Positions 16,742 to 25,102 of a DNA stretch of 37,874 bases are shown here, in pieces (the stretch's first letter is position 1; every line of letters starts with the position of its first letter). A program made the position numbers and the translations under genes. Below the pieces are notes generated by a model, which made no database searches, was not told the DNA's origin, and saw only the letters and a program-made list of their open reading frames with translations. Location of the stretch: positions 1 to 37,874 of the forward strand of contig CACYCL010000146.1 in assembly GCA_902772905.1 (NCBI GenBank). The letters run 5' to 3'. Source of the stretch: an uncultured bacterium (GTDB taxonomy: Bacteria; Verrucomicrobiota; Kiritimatiellia; RFP12; UBA1067).

Positions 16742-18789
16742 ACAAGTACTCCAGCAGGTCTCATGTTAAGCCTGGAAAGCAACACCCGCCCAGACGCTGG
16801 CACGGACACGACAACCGAAAGACGCTTCGCATACGGGGGGCACGTGCCACGGCCACGGATTTCACGCCGGACGTCAACGTCGCAGTCAACGACCTCGGAG
16901 AAGAACCGTTCGCCATCCGCATAAAAGGACACCTCGACATTCTTGATTCCACCAGACAACGTGCGCAAATCAGCCTCGCACTTGAACGGACGTCCCACGA
17001 TGGCCTCCGGAACATGAACCTCGCAAAAACTTTTCCCTTTTCCAAACGTAAGACCGTCCCTTCGCAGCGTCACATCGCCCCTCCAGCGCTCGGACGGATC
17101 AGTTGAGAAGTCCTTTGGAAGCGCCCTCAAGCAACCTGCAAACGCATTGTCACACCCCTCGGAATCCTGCATCTCCAGCCCTTTCGGCGCATCTGCCACG
17201 GCAAAGACGCCTGTCGTTCCCCTTGGCACGGAAAACCTCAGGACGAGTCCCATGGGACTCGCTGACTGAAGACATTCCGCCTTGACGAGACGACGTCCGG
17301 ACGCGCCTGTCACAGCAACGGCAAATGCCGTCCATGGCACCTTTGCACGGCAGGAAGAAGAAGCCAGCATCCCCTTTGCCGCAAGTGCAGCACAGTCGAT
17401 CTCGACCTCGTAGGGGACGTCAACACGCGCAGATGGATTCCACTCTATTGGAATCTGCTTCGGACGAGGAGCCGTCGCAGGGTCCGTCGTGCGGCGCACA
17501 AGCTGGTCTACGGGAGTCACGCAGACATTCATCCGGCGTTCGTCGTCGTTGGCCGTCATGACAAGATACCGATCTCCGCAGACGAACTGCGGATGCGCGT
17601 CAGGGTGAAGGCGCGACTGCCGACTCGGAGTGGCAATAGCCGGGCGCTTGGTATGGATGTAAACGCCACGAAACGTCTCGCGGTTCCAAAACGCCACCGA
17701 CCATGGTCTGCCTCGGAACTCATTGTGCCCGCGATCTACAACAACCCATTTGTTGTTCGCGCTCAAATATGAGTGATTGTTCGAATATGGGCATATCCGA
17801 CGCTGACGACCTGTTTCAAGGTCCATAGCGCAAATGCCACCGTCAGGGCAGCAGCACCAATAAACCAGTTTTCCATCATCAGAGAAGTTCTCGTGCGTCG
17901 CTCGATTCCATATCTTCGGCACGACTAGCCGCGAACCGGTCGGCGAACAGAGCCACACACGCGGAAATACGTCGCATTCGGGACGCCACTGCATCCGAAC
18001 CCTGCCGTCCGGGCCTACAAGCCTCCTGTCCCAACAGCCTTCGTAAGCATATAGTCCAAGCTCGGGATCAGCTGGATTCAGGCTGCCATGGTTGCTGCAA
18101 AACTCGGTCACCGCCCAGTCTGTCACCTTTCCGGTTTCGACATCCAGCACTCCGTCATGATACCGACGACCTGGCGCTGCGCCATTCAGGGAATAATCCA
18201 GGAACGCCCGTTTGCGGTCGGGCGACATCGTCAAGTGCGTGCACATCCGGTCAACCGAATCGGCTCCATCGAGCAGCGAGCGGTCGAACGAGCAGAGTTT
18301 CACGCCGACATCCGGATTCCCCGACAGATCACGCACCCACAGGGACATCTTGTCCGCACCGATATAATAGAGCCTGCTTGCCTTGACATCAAGAAACGGA
18401 AATTCTCCCTTGGAATCCCAATGCTTCAGCTCTCGAATCTCGTCTTTCAGGAAATCGACCATCCACAGCCGCCGAGACCACATGTCCGGCGGCGATTCCA
18501 AAGGGTCGCCGTCTGCGTCTCTGCGAACGACGGCAAACTCATCACTTGCCGAATAGAACAGAAGAAAGCGCCCGTCCTCGGTCATCGACTTCGCCGTGAA
18601 ATAAAACGACTGTTGATGAAAATCCACTGTTCCCGGTTTGAGCAGATAGCTGACGACATCCGTCTCCGGGTCGACTTCCTTAACGAACAGCCGGCTCGTC
18701 TCCGGCGTCTTCTGGCCTGCCGCCGTCGTAATGGCAGCGACGGCGGCAGCAGCGATGCATCCCGGCCACATGCTCATCTTCGGCTGCAT
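16732..18789 (-). CDS. Exported beta-propeller, oligogalacturonate lyase (PL22)-like, with C-terminal beta domain
   Basis: This 685-residue product has a signal peptide (about 1-26) and a seven-bladed-propeller-like region to about residue 440 with repeating SPDR/SDDGK blade motifs. It resembles PL22 oligogalacturonate lyases. Candidate metal-binding histidines sit in CSNHGSLNPADPEL (about 231-244), THENFSDDGK (about 298-307) and HPDAHPQF (about 395-402). The last motif is characteristic of PL22, which cleaves unsaturated digalacturonate using manganese. A beta-sandwich-like region of about 220 residues follows and is not part of classical PL22. PL22 enzymes are normally cytoplasmic, so the signal peptide is unusual. 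ATG 18789 shares its A with the upstream stop (TGATG), which favours coupled translation over the ATG at 18819. Activity is inferred. Confidence 0.8.
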   Translation of the reverse strand: MQPKMSMWPGCIAAAAVAAITTAAGQKTPETSRLFVKEVDPETDVVSYLLKPGTVDFHQQSFYFTAKSMTEDGRFLLFYSASDEFAVVRRDADGDPLESPPDMWSRRLWMVDFLKDEIRELKHWDSKGEFPFLDVKASRLYYIGADKMSLWVRDLSGNPDVGVKLCSFDRSLLDGADSVDRMCTHLTMSPDRKRAFLDYSLNGAAPGRRYHDGVLDVETGKVTDWAVTEFCSNHGSLNPADPELGLYAYEGCWDRRLVGPDGRVRMQWRPECDVFPRVWLCSPTGSRLVVPKIWNRATHENFSDDGKLVYWCCCPDGGICAMDLETGRQRRICPYSNNHSYLSANNKWVVVDRGHNEFRGRPWSVAFWNRETFRGVYIHTKRPAIATPSRQSRLHPDAHPQFVCGDRYLVMTANDDERRMNVCVTPVDQLVRRTTDPATAPRPKQIPIEWNPSARVDVPYEVEIDCAALAAKGMLASSSCRAKVPWTAFAVAVTGASGRRLVKAECLQSASPMGLVLRFSVPRGTTGVFAVADAPKGLEMQDSEGCDNAFAGCLRALPKDFSTDPSERWRGDVTLRRDGLTFGKGKSFCEVHVPEAIVGRPFKCEADLRTLSGGIKNVEVSFYADGERFFSEVVDCDVDVRREIRGRGTCPPYAKRLSVVVSVPASGRVLLSRLNMRPAGVLVCK

Positions 18790-20051
18790 CAGTTCACGAA
18801 CACGTCGATTGGCGTCCACAAACGCGCACCTTCGTCTTGACTGCCCGCCTTGTCATAACGGCCCTGCGTGCTGCCCTTGTTGCGCACGCCCGGCCGGCAG
18901 ACGGTGTAATCATGCAAGTAGCTTCCACCGCGCGACACGCGGTTGGCACCGACGCTGCTCACCCCGACCCCCTGATAAGGGCCGACAGGATCGGTCACGG
19001 AAGCGGACGACATATCGGCATGATAGTCAAGCGTATGCTCAAAGACGTTGCCTAGCATGTCATAGAATCCCCATGCGTTCGGTTTGCGCGTCCCCACCGG
19101 CTGCGGCTCCGCTGCATTGGTGCTGTTCCAAGCGAACTTGCCGAGATTGTCAGCCCCCTGCGGCGATCCGTCCGGATAGATCGTAGCGACACCAGCGCGG
19201 CAGACATATTCCCACTGCGCGTCCGTCGGCAGATCGAATAGGACGCCCGTCCGCGCACGGAGCAGCCCAAGATAGCTGTCGCTCGCCACGTCGTGCCCAC
19301 AGTTCGGCCAGTAGCACTGATAGCTCGCAACCATCGGCCCGCGCAGATGGTCGTAGCTGAGCGCGTTCATCGGCAGGACATCCGCGTCGGCACGTCCTAG
19401 GAAATCGCTGTAGAGGTTGCTTTTCCGCAAATGTCTGTACTGACGCTGCGTGATTTCATAGACTCCCATATAGAAGTCATTCGTGAATGTGACGTAGTGC
19501 AGCGTCTCGCGGGCCGAGCTTCTGCCCGTCTCCCCGGAAGGCGTCCCCATGCGCCACGTCACGCCCTTCGCGCAGACGCGCTTCATGAGAATGTGATCCA
19601 TCTTGTAGCGAACGTCCCGCACACCGCCGGGAACGGCATTCGAGCTCGCATAGAACTTCACTTCGTTCGCAAAGCGCAGATCGACCGCCATGTATTCCGG
19701 CGGATCGAGAAGCGAATGAACCGTGACTTCCGCCTTCAGCGCCCCGGACGAGAAATCCGCCGGCAGATCGGCGTCCGCATTCCAGGTAAAGGTGTGGTCG
19801 GTCAAAAGCCCCGTTACGCGTTGGTTGACCTCTCCGTATAATGTCATGACCGAAGCCTCTGGAATCGGATTGTCCGATGCATCGAGGAAGCGGACCGTGA
19901 CAATGCCCGACGTTTCATCGCCGGCAAGCTGATACGTTACCGTCACCCTGCGTGTCGCGGCGTCCTGAGACACGGTGACGGACTGGACGGATATCGCAGC
20001 CTGCGACAGGGTCGCCAGGCCTGCCAGAAACATCAAGAGAACATTCTTCAT
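18789..20051 (-). CDS. Secreted FGE-sulfatase-fold protein, paralog 1
   Basis: This 420-residue protein has a signal peptide (MKNVLLMFLAGLATLSQA) and an Ig-like domain of about 100 residues that begins with VTVSQDAATRRVTVTYQL. A formylglycine-generating-enzyme (SUMF1) domain follows, seen in YMGVYEITQRQY, LPTDAQWEYVCRAG, NAWGFYDMLGNVFEH and RVSRGGSY. Of the two copper-binding cysteines of true FGE only the second appears kept (GGSYLHDYTVC); His replaces the first. No sulfatase gene is present in the window. ATG 20051 has AGGAG 9 nt upstream; ATG 20072, overlapping the previous stop, is an alternative. It is one of three adjacent paralogs. The role may be structural, glycan-binding or an altered oxidase; this is inferred. 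Confidence 0.9.
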   Translation of the reverse strand: MKNVLLMFLAGLATLSQAAISVQSVTVSQDAATRRVTVTYQLAGDETSGIVTVRFLDASDNPIPEASVMTLYGEVNQRVTGLLTDHTFTWNADADLPADFSSGALKAEVTVHSLLDPPEYMAVDLRFANEVKFYASSNAVPGGVRDVRYKMDHILMKRVCAKGVTWRMGTPSGETGRSSARETLHYVTFTNDFYMGVYEITQRQYRHLRKSNLYSDFLGRADADVLPMNALSYDHLRGPMVASYQCYWPNCGHDVASDSYLGLLRARTGVLFDLPTDAQWEYVCRAGVATIYPDGSPQGADNLGKFAWNSTNAAEPQPVGTRKPNAWGFYDMLGNVFEHTLDYHADMSSASVTDPVGPYQGVGVSSVGANRVSRGGSYLHDYTVCRPGVRNKGSTQGRYDKAGSQDEGARLWTPIDVFVN

Positions 20052-20068
20052 TTCAACCGGCTCCTTTC

Positions 20069-21322
20069 TCATCTAACAGCCACTGCGGGACAAACCAGCC
20101 TGAAGCCCCTATCCGACGAACCCGAATCCTGTCCGCACATGTTCCGCAACGCCAGCGAACAGTCATGAAGCGCGGCTGCCGTATCTTTCTCGACAGACGA
20201 GTAGCATCCTCCGCGTACGACACGGGCGCTGCTGACCGTTGCATCCGGCCCTCTTGGATCGACTGCAGCGGAACTTGTCATGTTTCCGTGCACGTCTAGG
20301 CACATCTCCAGCACATTGCCAAGCATGTCGTACAACCCGAATGCGTTGGGAACCTTCTCGCCGACAACATGCGTCTCATTCTGCTGTCCCTGCCCATCGA
20401 AGGAGTTCTGCGCACACCAGGCGATGTTCGTGAGATTGTCGAGCGTCGCTTCTCCCGAATAGAACAGCGTTCTCGCCCCGGCGCGGGCCGCGTACTCCCA
20501 TTGTGCATCCGTCGGCAGGTCGAACGCGATGCCAGACCGGTTCCTGAAGCCATGGAAAACAGAGCCATCAAGAACGTCATGCCCCTCCTGCGGCCATCCC
20601 AGCCATTCCACCGAAGATGCGCCGCGCAGCGTCTGATATGCAACGTTCTCGACCGGGCGCATGTCCCTGTCCGTTCGATTCCTGAACGTCGACGGCCGCT
20701 CGCCGGTCATCCGATAGTACTGCCCCTGCGTCACAGGATAGACGCCGATATAGTAGTCCGACGAAAGCGTAACCATGTGCGGAACCTCCCGTGCCGCGAC
20801 AACCGGATTGTCCACGCCGCTTTCGTACGCAGCGCACCCCATGACCCATGTGACGTTCGCCGCCGGGACCAGTCGAAACAGCATCGTCTCGGTCTTGTAG
20901 ACATTGTTCGTGACTCCGCCAGGAACCTTGCTGGCTGATTCATAATACCTGACCGCGCATGGCTCGTCGACGTCGACCGTCATGAAGTCCGGCGGCCGGT
21001 TAATGGCATAGGCCCTTATCTCTACGCTGACATTGTCAATGCGGTCACCGACAAAGCCTTCCCTGTAAGGCTTCCATGAAAACGTGTGGCTTCCGGCCGG
21101 GAGTCGTTGGTTGACTTCGCCCTTGAACGTTGATCGCTGAGATGCCGGAACTGGTTCTCCATCAACCAGAATGTCGGCCACTACCACCGCAGGTTCATTC
21201 AGTGTGTACGAAACAACAAGCCGTTTCGACGCATCTTGCGAAACCTGCTGCTCTGAAATCTGTGGATAGGCCTGTACCCCTAGGGCAAGCATCACCACAA
21301 CCACCATCATAATCTTCTGCAT
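20069..21322 (-). CDS. Secreted FGE-sulfatase-fold protein, paralog 2
   Basis: This 417-residue paralog has a signal peptide (1-18, ending VQA) and the same Ig-like N-terminal domain (QQVSQDASKRLVVSYTL). The SUMF1/FGE domain includes YYIGVYPVTQGQYY, LPTDAQWEYAARAG, NAFGLYDMLGNVLEM, RVVRGGCY and SSDRGFRLVC. Both FGE active-site cysteine positions after RGGCY are lost, though other Cys residues occur. It would therefore not be expected to make formylglycine. The start at 21322 has AGGAGG 7 nt upstream, and the gene lies 13 bp after paralog 3 in the operon. The three copies probably arose by local duplication, and the C-terminal halves are more alike in paralogs 2 and 3. Confidence 0.9.
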   Translation of the reverse strand: MQKIMMVVVVMLALGVQAYPQISEQQVSQDASKRLVVSYTLNEPAVVVADILVDGEPVPASQRSTFKGEVNQRLPAGSHTFSWKPYREGFVGDRIDNVSVEIRAYAINRPPDFMTVDVDEPCAVRYYESASKVPGGVTNNVYKTETMLFRLVPAANVTWVMGCAAYESGVDNPVVAAREVPHMVTLSSDYYIGVYPVTQGQYYRMTGERPSTFRNRTDRDMRPVENVAYQTLRGASSVEWLGWPQEGHDVLDGSVFHGFRNRSGIAFDLPTDAQWEYAARAGARTLFYSGEATLDNLTNIAWCAQNSFDGQGQQNETHVVGEKVPNAFGLYDMLGNVLEMCLDVHGNMTSSAAVDPRGPDATVSSARVVRGGCYSSVEKDTAAALHDCSLALRNMCGQDSGSSDRGFRLVCPAVAVR

Positions 21323-21335
21323 GATCAGTCCTCCT

Positions 21336-22613
21336 TCACCTCATCGAAATCACAGCCGGACAGCACAACCTTGCAGACACCTTGCGCATGCCGACCGAAT
21401 TCGACCCATTGTTACGCGGATCCAAAAGACCGCGCATCGACACGTAACTGTCGGAAAGGCCGTAATCGTACGTTCCGCTTCGAAGAACCCGAGAGTTGCC
21501 GCTGAGCGCACCGGGCGGATCGACCTGCGCTTCACTCGGTGCATTCGCATGGTAGTCAAGCACCATTTCCTGCGTATTCCCCAGGACATCGTACAACCCC
21601 CAGGCATTAGGAGCCTTTAAGCCGACCGGATGCGTTTCCATCTGCCCTCTTTCTTCTATATAGGAGTTGCCGGAATACCACGCGATTTCGTCCAGCGACT
21701 CGGCGGAGGCGCGCTTGCCGCTCGGCAGGGGCAGGTAGACTCCTGCGCGCGCGGCATATTCCCATTGCGCATCTGTCGGAAGGTCTAGTTCCACCCCAGT
21801 CAAATCTCGGAACTTCTTCAGTACGCTTCCCTCTTTCACTTCGTGCGCCATCGAAGGCCATCCGGCCCAATCCGTAGTGTCTGAACCTGCGCGGTACATA
21901 TTGTAACTGACCCCTTCTACCGGACGCGAACGTGCGTCGTCGCGATTCCTGAACACGGAAGGCCGCAGCTGGGTCGCCCGGTAGTACTGCTGCTGCGTCA
22001 ACGGAAACACTCCAATGTAATAGTCGGATGAAAGTCGAACCTTGTGCAGCTTTTCACGGTCGCGGTTGTTGCTGTGGTCACGGCCTATGTCCGGCTCGGC
22101 TACGCCCATAGCCCATTCCACGTCCGCCGCATGTATCTTGCGCATCAGAAGCGCGTCGTGCCGATAGTAGTCGTTGGTGACGGCATACGGGAGGGAGGAC
22201 GCATCCGCATGGAAGGATACGCCGTTGGTCACAACCCTGAGGTCGATGGCCATGTAGTCCGGCGGACAGTTCGTCGCCCACACGCGGATTACGGCCTTGA
22301 CCGAGCCGTCGTCTATCACGCGATCTGCCCACTCGCGGTCTGGCAGCCATGTGAACGAACAGACCGACGAGACGTTTGTCACGAGCTTGTTGACATCCCC
22401 TGCGACGCGGCGCATGCTCGCTCCTCCGATGGAGACATCGTTCGTCCTGAAGTCCGCCGTGACTATAGCCGGTTCCTCGCCAAGCGAATACGACACGGTC
22501 ACAACACGCGTGGCGGCGTCTTGCTCAAGCGCGACATTCGTCACCGACGGGGAAGCGAGAAGCGCACCTGCGGCAGCTGACGCGGCAAAAGCCAACATTC
22601 TCTTTTTCATCAT
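21336..22613 (-). CDS. Secreted FGE-sulfatase-fold protein, paralog 3
   Basis: This 425-residue paralog has a signal peptide (MMKKRMLAFAASAAAGALLA), the Ig-like domain (VALEQDAATRVVTVSYSL) and the SUMF1/FGE domain (YYIGVFPLTQQQYY, LPTDAQWEYAARAG, NAWGLYDVLGNTQEM). The conserved RGGS of FGE is RSGT, and the catalytic cysteines are missing (RSGTYDYGLSDSY). The C-terminal GFR is also altered (GMRKV). The frame stays open far upstream, but the start is fixed at ATG 22613 by GGGAGG 7 nt before it and by the signal peptide that follows. It is the first of the three FGE-fold genes to be transcribed. Confidence 0.9.
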   Translation of the reverse strand: MMKKRMLAFAASAAAGALLASPSVTNVALEQDAATRVVTVSYSLGEEPAIVTADFRTNDVSIGGASMRRVAGDVNKLVTNVSSVCSFTWLPDREWADRVIDDGSVKAVIRVWATNCPPDYMAIDLRVVTNGVSFHADASSLPYAVTNDYYRHDALLMRKIHAADVEWAMGVAEPDIGRDHSNNRDREKLHKVRLSSDYYIGVFPLTQQQYYRATQLRPSVFRNRDDARSRPVEGVSYNMYRAGSDTTDWAGWPSMAHEVKEGSVLKKFRDLTGVELDLPTDAQWEYAARAGVYLPLPSGKRASAESLDEIAWYSGNSYIEERGQMETHPVGLKAPNAWGLYDVLGNTQEMVLDYHANAPSEAQVDPPGALSGNSRVLRSGTYDYGLSDSYVSMRGLLDPRNNGSNSVGMRKVSARLCCPAVISMR

Positions 22614-22629
22614 TGCAATGCCTCCCTGT

Positions 22630-22917
22630 CTATTTAAAGAAGAGCAAAAAGCCCGGACGACGCAGGTCGAGACTCGTCTCGCCAGACAGCCAGACTGCAA
22701 CAAAACGCGAAATGAACGGGGCGGAGCCGATGCCATAGGCTCCTGCAGCGACGAGATCATTGCATCCCCAAGAATCAAACTCGACAAAAGTGCAGGTTTT
22801 GGATTGACCTGCCCCAATCTGCGTCTGCTGAGCTTCGATTTCTCTCCAAGCAATGTCTTCAGCGATTGCAGTTTGCATGAACGCAAACGCCGCAACATTA
22901 ATCAGAATCTTCTTCAT
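22630..22917 (-). CDS. Small secreted protein, unknown function
   Basis: This 95-residue product starts with a signal peptide (MKKILINVAAFAFMQTAIAE) and has a mature part of about 75 residues with two Cys (KTCTFVEF and WGCND). It ends in a positively charged, hydrophobic tail, RRPGFLLFFK. A strong AGGAGG lies 11 nt upstream of ATG 22917, and the gene sits 16 bp from the FGE-fold gene and 22 bp from GH105, so it is a genuine operon member. No family is recognised. The similar ending of the beta-helix protein at 32679-35552 (SGLLLIFE) hints at a shared C-terminal signal, but this is weak. Confidence 0.75.
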   Translation of the reverse strand: MKKILINVAAFAFMQTAIAEDIAWREIEAQQTQIGAGQSKTCTFVEFDSWGCNDLVAAGAYGIGSAPFISRFVAVWLSGETSLDLRRPGFLLFFK

Positions 22918-22939
22918 CTTGATTCTCGCCTCCTTGTTT

Positions 22940-24094
22940 TCATTTGTTTTTCGACAAAAGAGCGTTTACAGTCCACATAAGCGCTGCCTGCCCATGGGCA
23001 TCGCCAATCTTGCGTGGACGAGCCAGATAGAAGGAATGATCGTCGTGAGCCCCAGTGCCCATGCACACTTCGTCTATATTTCCATAAGCATCCAAATGCC
23101 GAAGCAACCCAAGATAGGCACGTCGCGCGGACGGTCCGTATGCAGCCGCATCCAGCCAGCCGCGCTTGACGCCAGTCACCATTGCACTCGCGAACATCGC
23201 CGAACCGGACGTCTCGCTCCAGACTTCCGGTTCGTTCACCAGCTGCGCCCAAAGACCGTCCTGCTTCTGGAGCTTCAGCAGCTCCGCCATCATTCGGCCA
23301 TATCCAGCCATGATCTGCGAGCGATAGGGACTCTTCTCCGGCAGATTACTGAGAATGAGCGTCATGCCGCCCGCCACCCAGCCATTGCCACGGCACCAGT
23401 AGAACGGCGCTTTCAGACCATGCTCAAAAAGCCCGTTCGGCTTCTGAAGTCTCTCAAGGTAAAGCACCGCCTCCTTTGCCGCGCGTTCTACATATTCCGA
23501 CTTTCCTGTCGCCCGTGCCCCTTCAGTCTGCAAAAGCGTTATCATGTACATGTCGTCAATCCAAAACCGCGTCTCGGCCGTGTAGCCACGTTTCCAGAGA
23601 TCCAAGCGCTCCTCCCACGGCAAATTGTGCCCGCCATGCACGAATCGCGGAGGAGCGCCCTTTATGGGCTTCGCCCACTGCATTGTCGCAAAATACTCTC
23701 CCATGTCCAGACAGCGAACATCGCCGTTTGCGCGATATACCGCATAAGGCAATGCTCCGAAAACCGAAAAGTCAACATGATTCGGCACCGGCACAAGATG
23801 GGCTTTCTCGTCGAAGAACGGCTCAAACTGATCTGTCAGACGTTTGACCAGATCCCTGTCCCCTGTCGCAAGCGCAAAGTCAATGGCATTGACCCACAGG
23901 CTCACTATGGCGTATGGCATGACCTTGCCTTCGCCATGGTAGGCATTCGCCCCTTTTGGCGCATAAGCCTCCGGAGGTGCCGAGAGAAACTGCTCTACGA
24001 CCTTTCGGCCTATTGCCTCTGGTTCTGATCCGGCGGGCCAATCATCAAAAGGATTCGCCGCAATGCAAGCCGCTATCAAAATTGTTGCTGTCAT
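22940..24094 (-). CDS. Exported GH105 unsaturated rhamnogalacturonyl/uronyl hydrolase
   Basis: This 384-residue (alpha/alpha)6-barrel enzyme belongs to GH105 (related to GH88). Typical motifs are RFWIDDMYM with the catalytic Asp, PFYWCRGNGW and WSETSGSAMFA. Such enzymes hydrate the double bond of the unsaturated uronic acid left by lyases on rhamnogalacturonan or galacturonan fragments, releasing the sugar that opens to 5-dehydro-4-deoxy-glucuronate, the substrate of KduI. The N-terminus (MTATILIAACIAANPFDD) looks like a short signal peptide, so it may act outside the cytoplasm. Upstream of ATG 24094 is GGGGGA, and the gap to the DUF4861 gene is 14 bp. This gene gives the best single clue to a rhamnogalacturonan substrate. 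Confidence 0.93.
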   Translation of the reverse strand: MTATILIAACIAANPFDDWPAGSEPEAIGRKVVEQFLSAPPEAYAPKGANAYHGEGKVMPYAIVSLWVNAIDFALATGDRDLVKRLTDQFEPFFDEKAHLVPVPNHVDFSVFGALPYAVYRANGDVRCLDMGEYFATMQWAKPIKGAPPRFVHGGHNLPWEERLDLWKRGYTAETRFWIDDMYMITLLQTEGARATGKSEYVERAAKEAVLYLERLQKPNGLFEHGLKAPFYWCRGNGWVAGGMTLILSNLPEKSPYRSQIMAGYGRMMAELLKLQKQDGLWAQLVNEPEVWSETSGSAMFASAMVTGVKRGWLDAAAYGPSARRAYLGLLRHLDAYGNIDEVCMGTGAHDDHSFYLARPRKIGDAHGQAALMWTVNALLSKNK

Positions 24095-24108
24095 GCCATT
24101 CCCCCATT

Positions 24109-24978
24109 TCAGTTTTGGTTTTTTCCTGTTGCAACATGGGCCCTAAAGCCAAGCACCTCCTTGTGCCACTGTTCGGCAGTGACGATTTCACCGGCCTTCG
24201 ACCACGCCGCGCCCGCCCAATACGTGAATGACGGCTTGCGCACGGCCAAGACGCGACAGTCCAGATGGTCGGTCATGAATTCAACCTCAAGACTCTCGCC
24301 AGGTTCAATGAAAATCGCCGTCATCGTCGAACCTTCCTGCTCGTTCCTTGCGTCTTCGAAGAGAGAGATGACACCAAGAGACGCGTCTTCACGCAGAGTG
24401 CCGCCATGCCCGCGCTTCGAATCGACATCAAGCCCTGGACCTGTCCGAAACTCTGGCGGCATGCTGGAAGACTCGAAGCTGACATGATTCCTGAAGAAGC
24501 GCTCTCCCTTTCTGAGCGTGATATGGTAAGTCATGCGTCCGAGCGCGGAGAATGCCGGATAGACAAGCCTGAACTCGCAAAGTTCACCGGAGTTGGAGAC
24601 AATCTCGCACGTCTCCCACGTCTGGTACGTCTTCCACTCTCCATCTCCGAAAAGCGCCACGCCGCCAAGTCCACGCGATGCGCACATCGTGTAGTTGTCG
24701 AGCACGCCTTTGTACGGCGTCACATGCCAGTTGCCGCATTTGGATGAATTGCGGAGAAGATCGCCGCAGGTGAATGCCGCGCCGGGCATCTTGTTGAAAA
24801 GATCCAGCCCGCTCCACACATGGTAGTTGCCTGGACCGTACGCCCGCATCCCAAGCTTGTCATTCTCCCAGAAGAAGTCATTCTCCCTTTCTGGCACAAC
24901 GCCACAATGACAGGAAGATTCCGCACATGCCGAAAAAGCAAGCGCCAGAAGAAAAGACACTGTCATCTCTTTTTTCAT
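24109..24978 (-). CDS. Secreted DUF4861-family protein, first gene of the 16-kb operon
   Basis: This 289-residue product has a signal peptide (1-19) and a beta-rich body with the DUF4861 hallmark VPERENDFFWENDKLGMRAYG near residues 27-47, followed by KYQTWE-like and GERFFRNHVSF segments. The family is often found next to GH88/GH105 genes in pectin loci of Bacteroidetes; its activity is not established as far as I know. The start at 24978 follows a -10 box by 6 nt, so the transcript is probably leaderless; no ribosome site precedes it. It leads the long operon with a shared regulatory element just upstream (25020-25053). Confidence 0.85.
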   Translation of the reverse strand: MKKEMTVSFLLALAFSACAESSCHCGVVPERENDFFWENDKLGMRAYGPGNYHVWSGLDLFNKMPGAAFTCGDLLRNSSKCGNWHVTPYKGVLDNYTMCASRGLGGVALFGDGEWKTYQTWETCEIVSNSGELCEFRLVYPAFSALGRMTYHITLRKGERFFRNHVSFESSSMPPEFRTGPGLDVDSKRGHGGTLREDASLGVISLFEDARNEQEGSTMTAIFIEPGESLEVEFMTDHLDCRVLAVRKPSFTYWAGAAWSKAGEIVTAEQWHKEVLGFRAHVATGKNQN

Positions 24979-24984
24979 GCTGCT

Positions 24985-25014
24985 AGTATATCATGAAAAC
25001 CACACTTGCGTCTA
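24985..25014 (-). promoter_or_regulatory. Promoter of the 16-kb polysaccharide operon
   Basis: Reading leftward, TAGACG (-35, 25014-25009), an 18-bp spacer and TATACT (-10, 24990-24985) with an upstream TGA (extended -10) lie 6 nt before ATG 24978. The weak -35 fits an activator-dependent promoter. The kduD stop is 89 bp upstream of the -35, and no terminator is visible between, so read-through from the kdu operon is possible. Confidence 0.65.
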
Positions 25015-25019
25015 TTACT

Positions 25020-25053
25020 AAATACAGCTTTTACGATTGCTTTTCCTGAAACC
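25020..25053 (-). promoter_or_regulatory. Conserved 34-bp element, copy A (likely AraC/XylR-type operator)
   Basis: This sequence matches 28161-28194 at 28 of 34 positions without gaps. On the minus strand it holds two direct half-sites, AAAAGC and AAAAGC, 12 bp apart (about one helical turn), which is the layout of AraC-family sites. It ends 5 bp upstream of the -35 box, as copy B does, which fits an activator touching RNA polymerase. Confidence 0.75.
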
Positions 25054-25102
25054 AAACGCAACGCTTCCGGACATTGAAAGCTTATTGCCCCGATTCCCGT
25101 GG

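Noticed and set aside
18789-22613. Annotation of the three SUMF1-fold genes as true formylglycine-generating enzymes
   Set aside because: The catalytic cysteine pair is incomplete or missing and no sulfatase is present, so only the fold is claimed.
22853-24028. Plus-strand open frame of 391 codons
   Set aside because: Runs antisense to GH105, whose motifs are clear; no family features on this strand.
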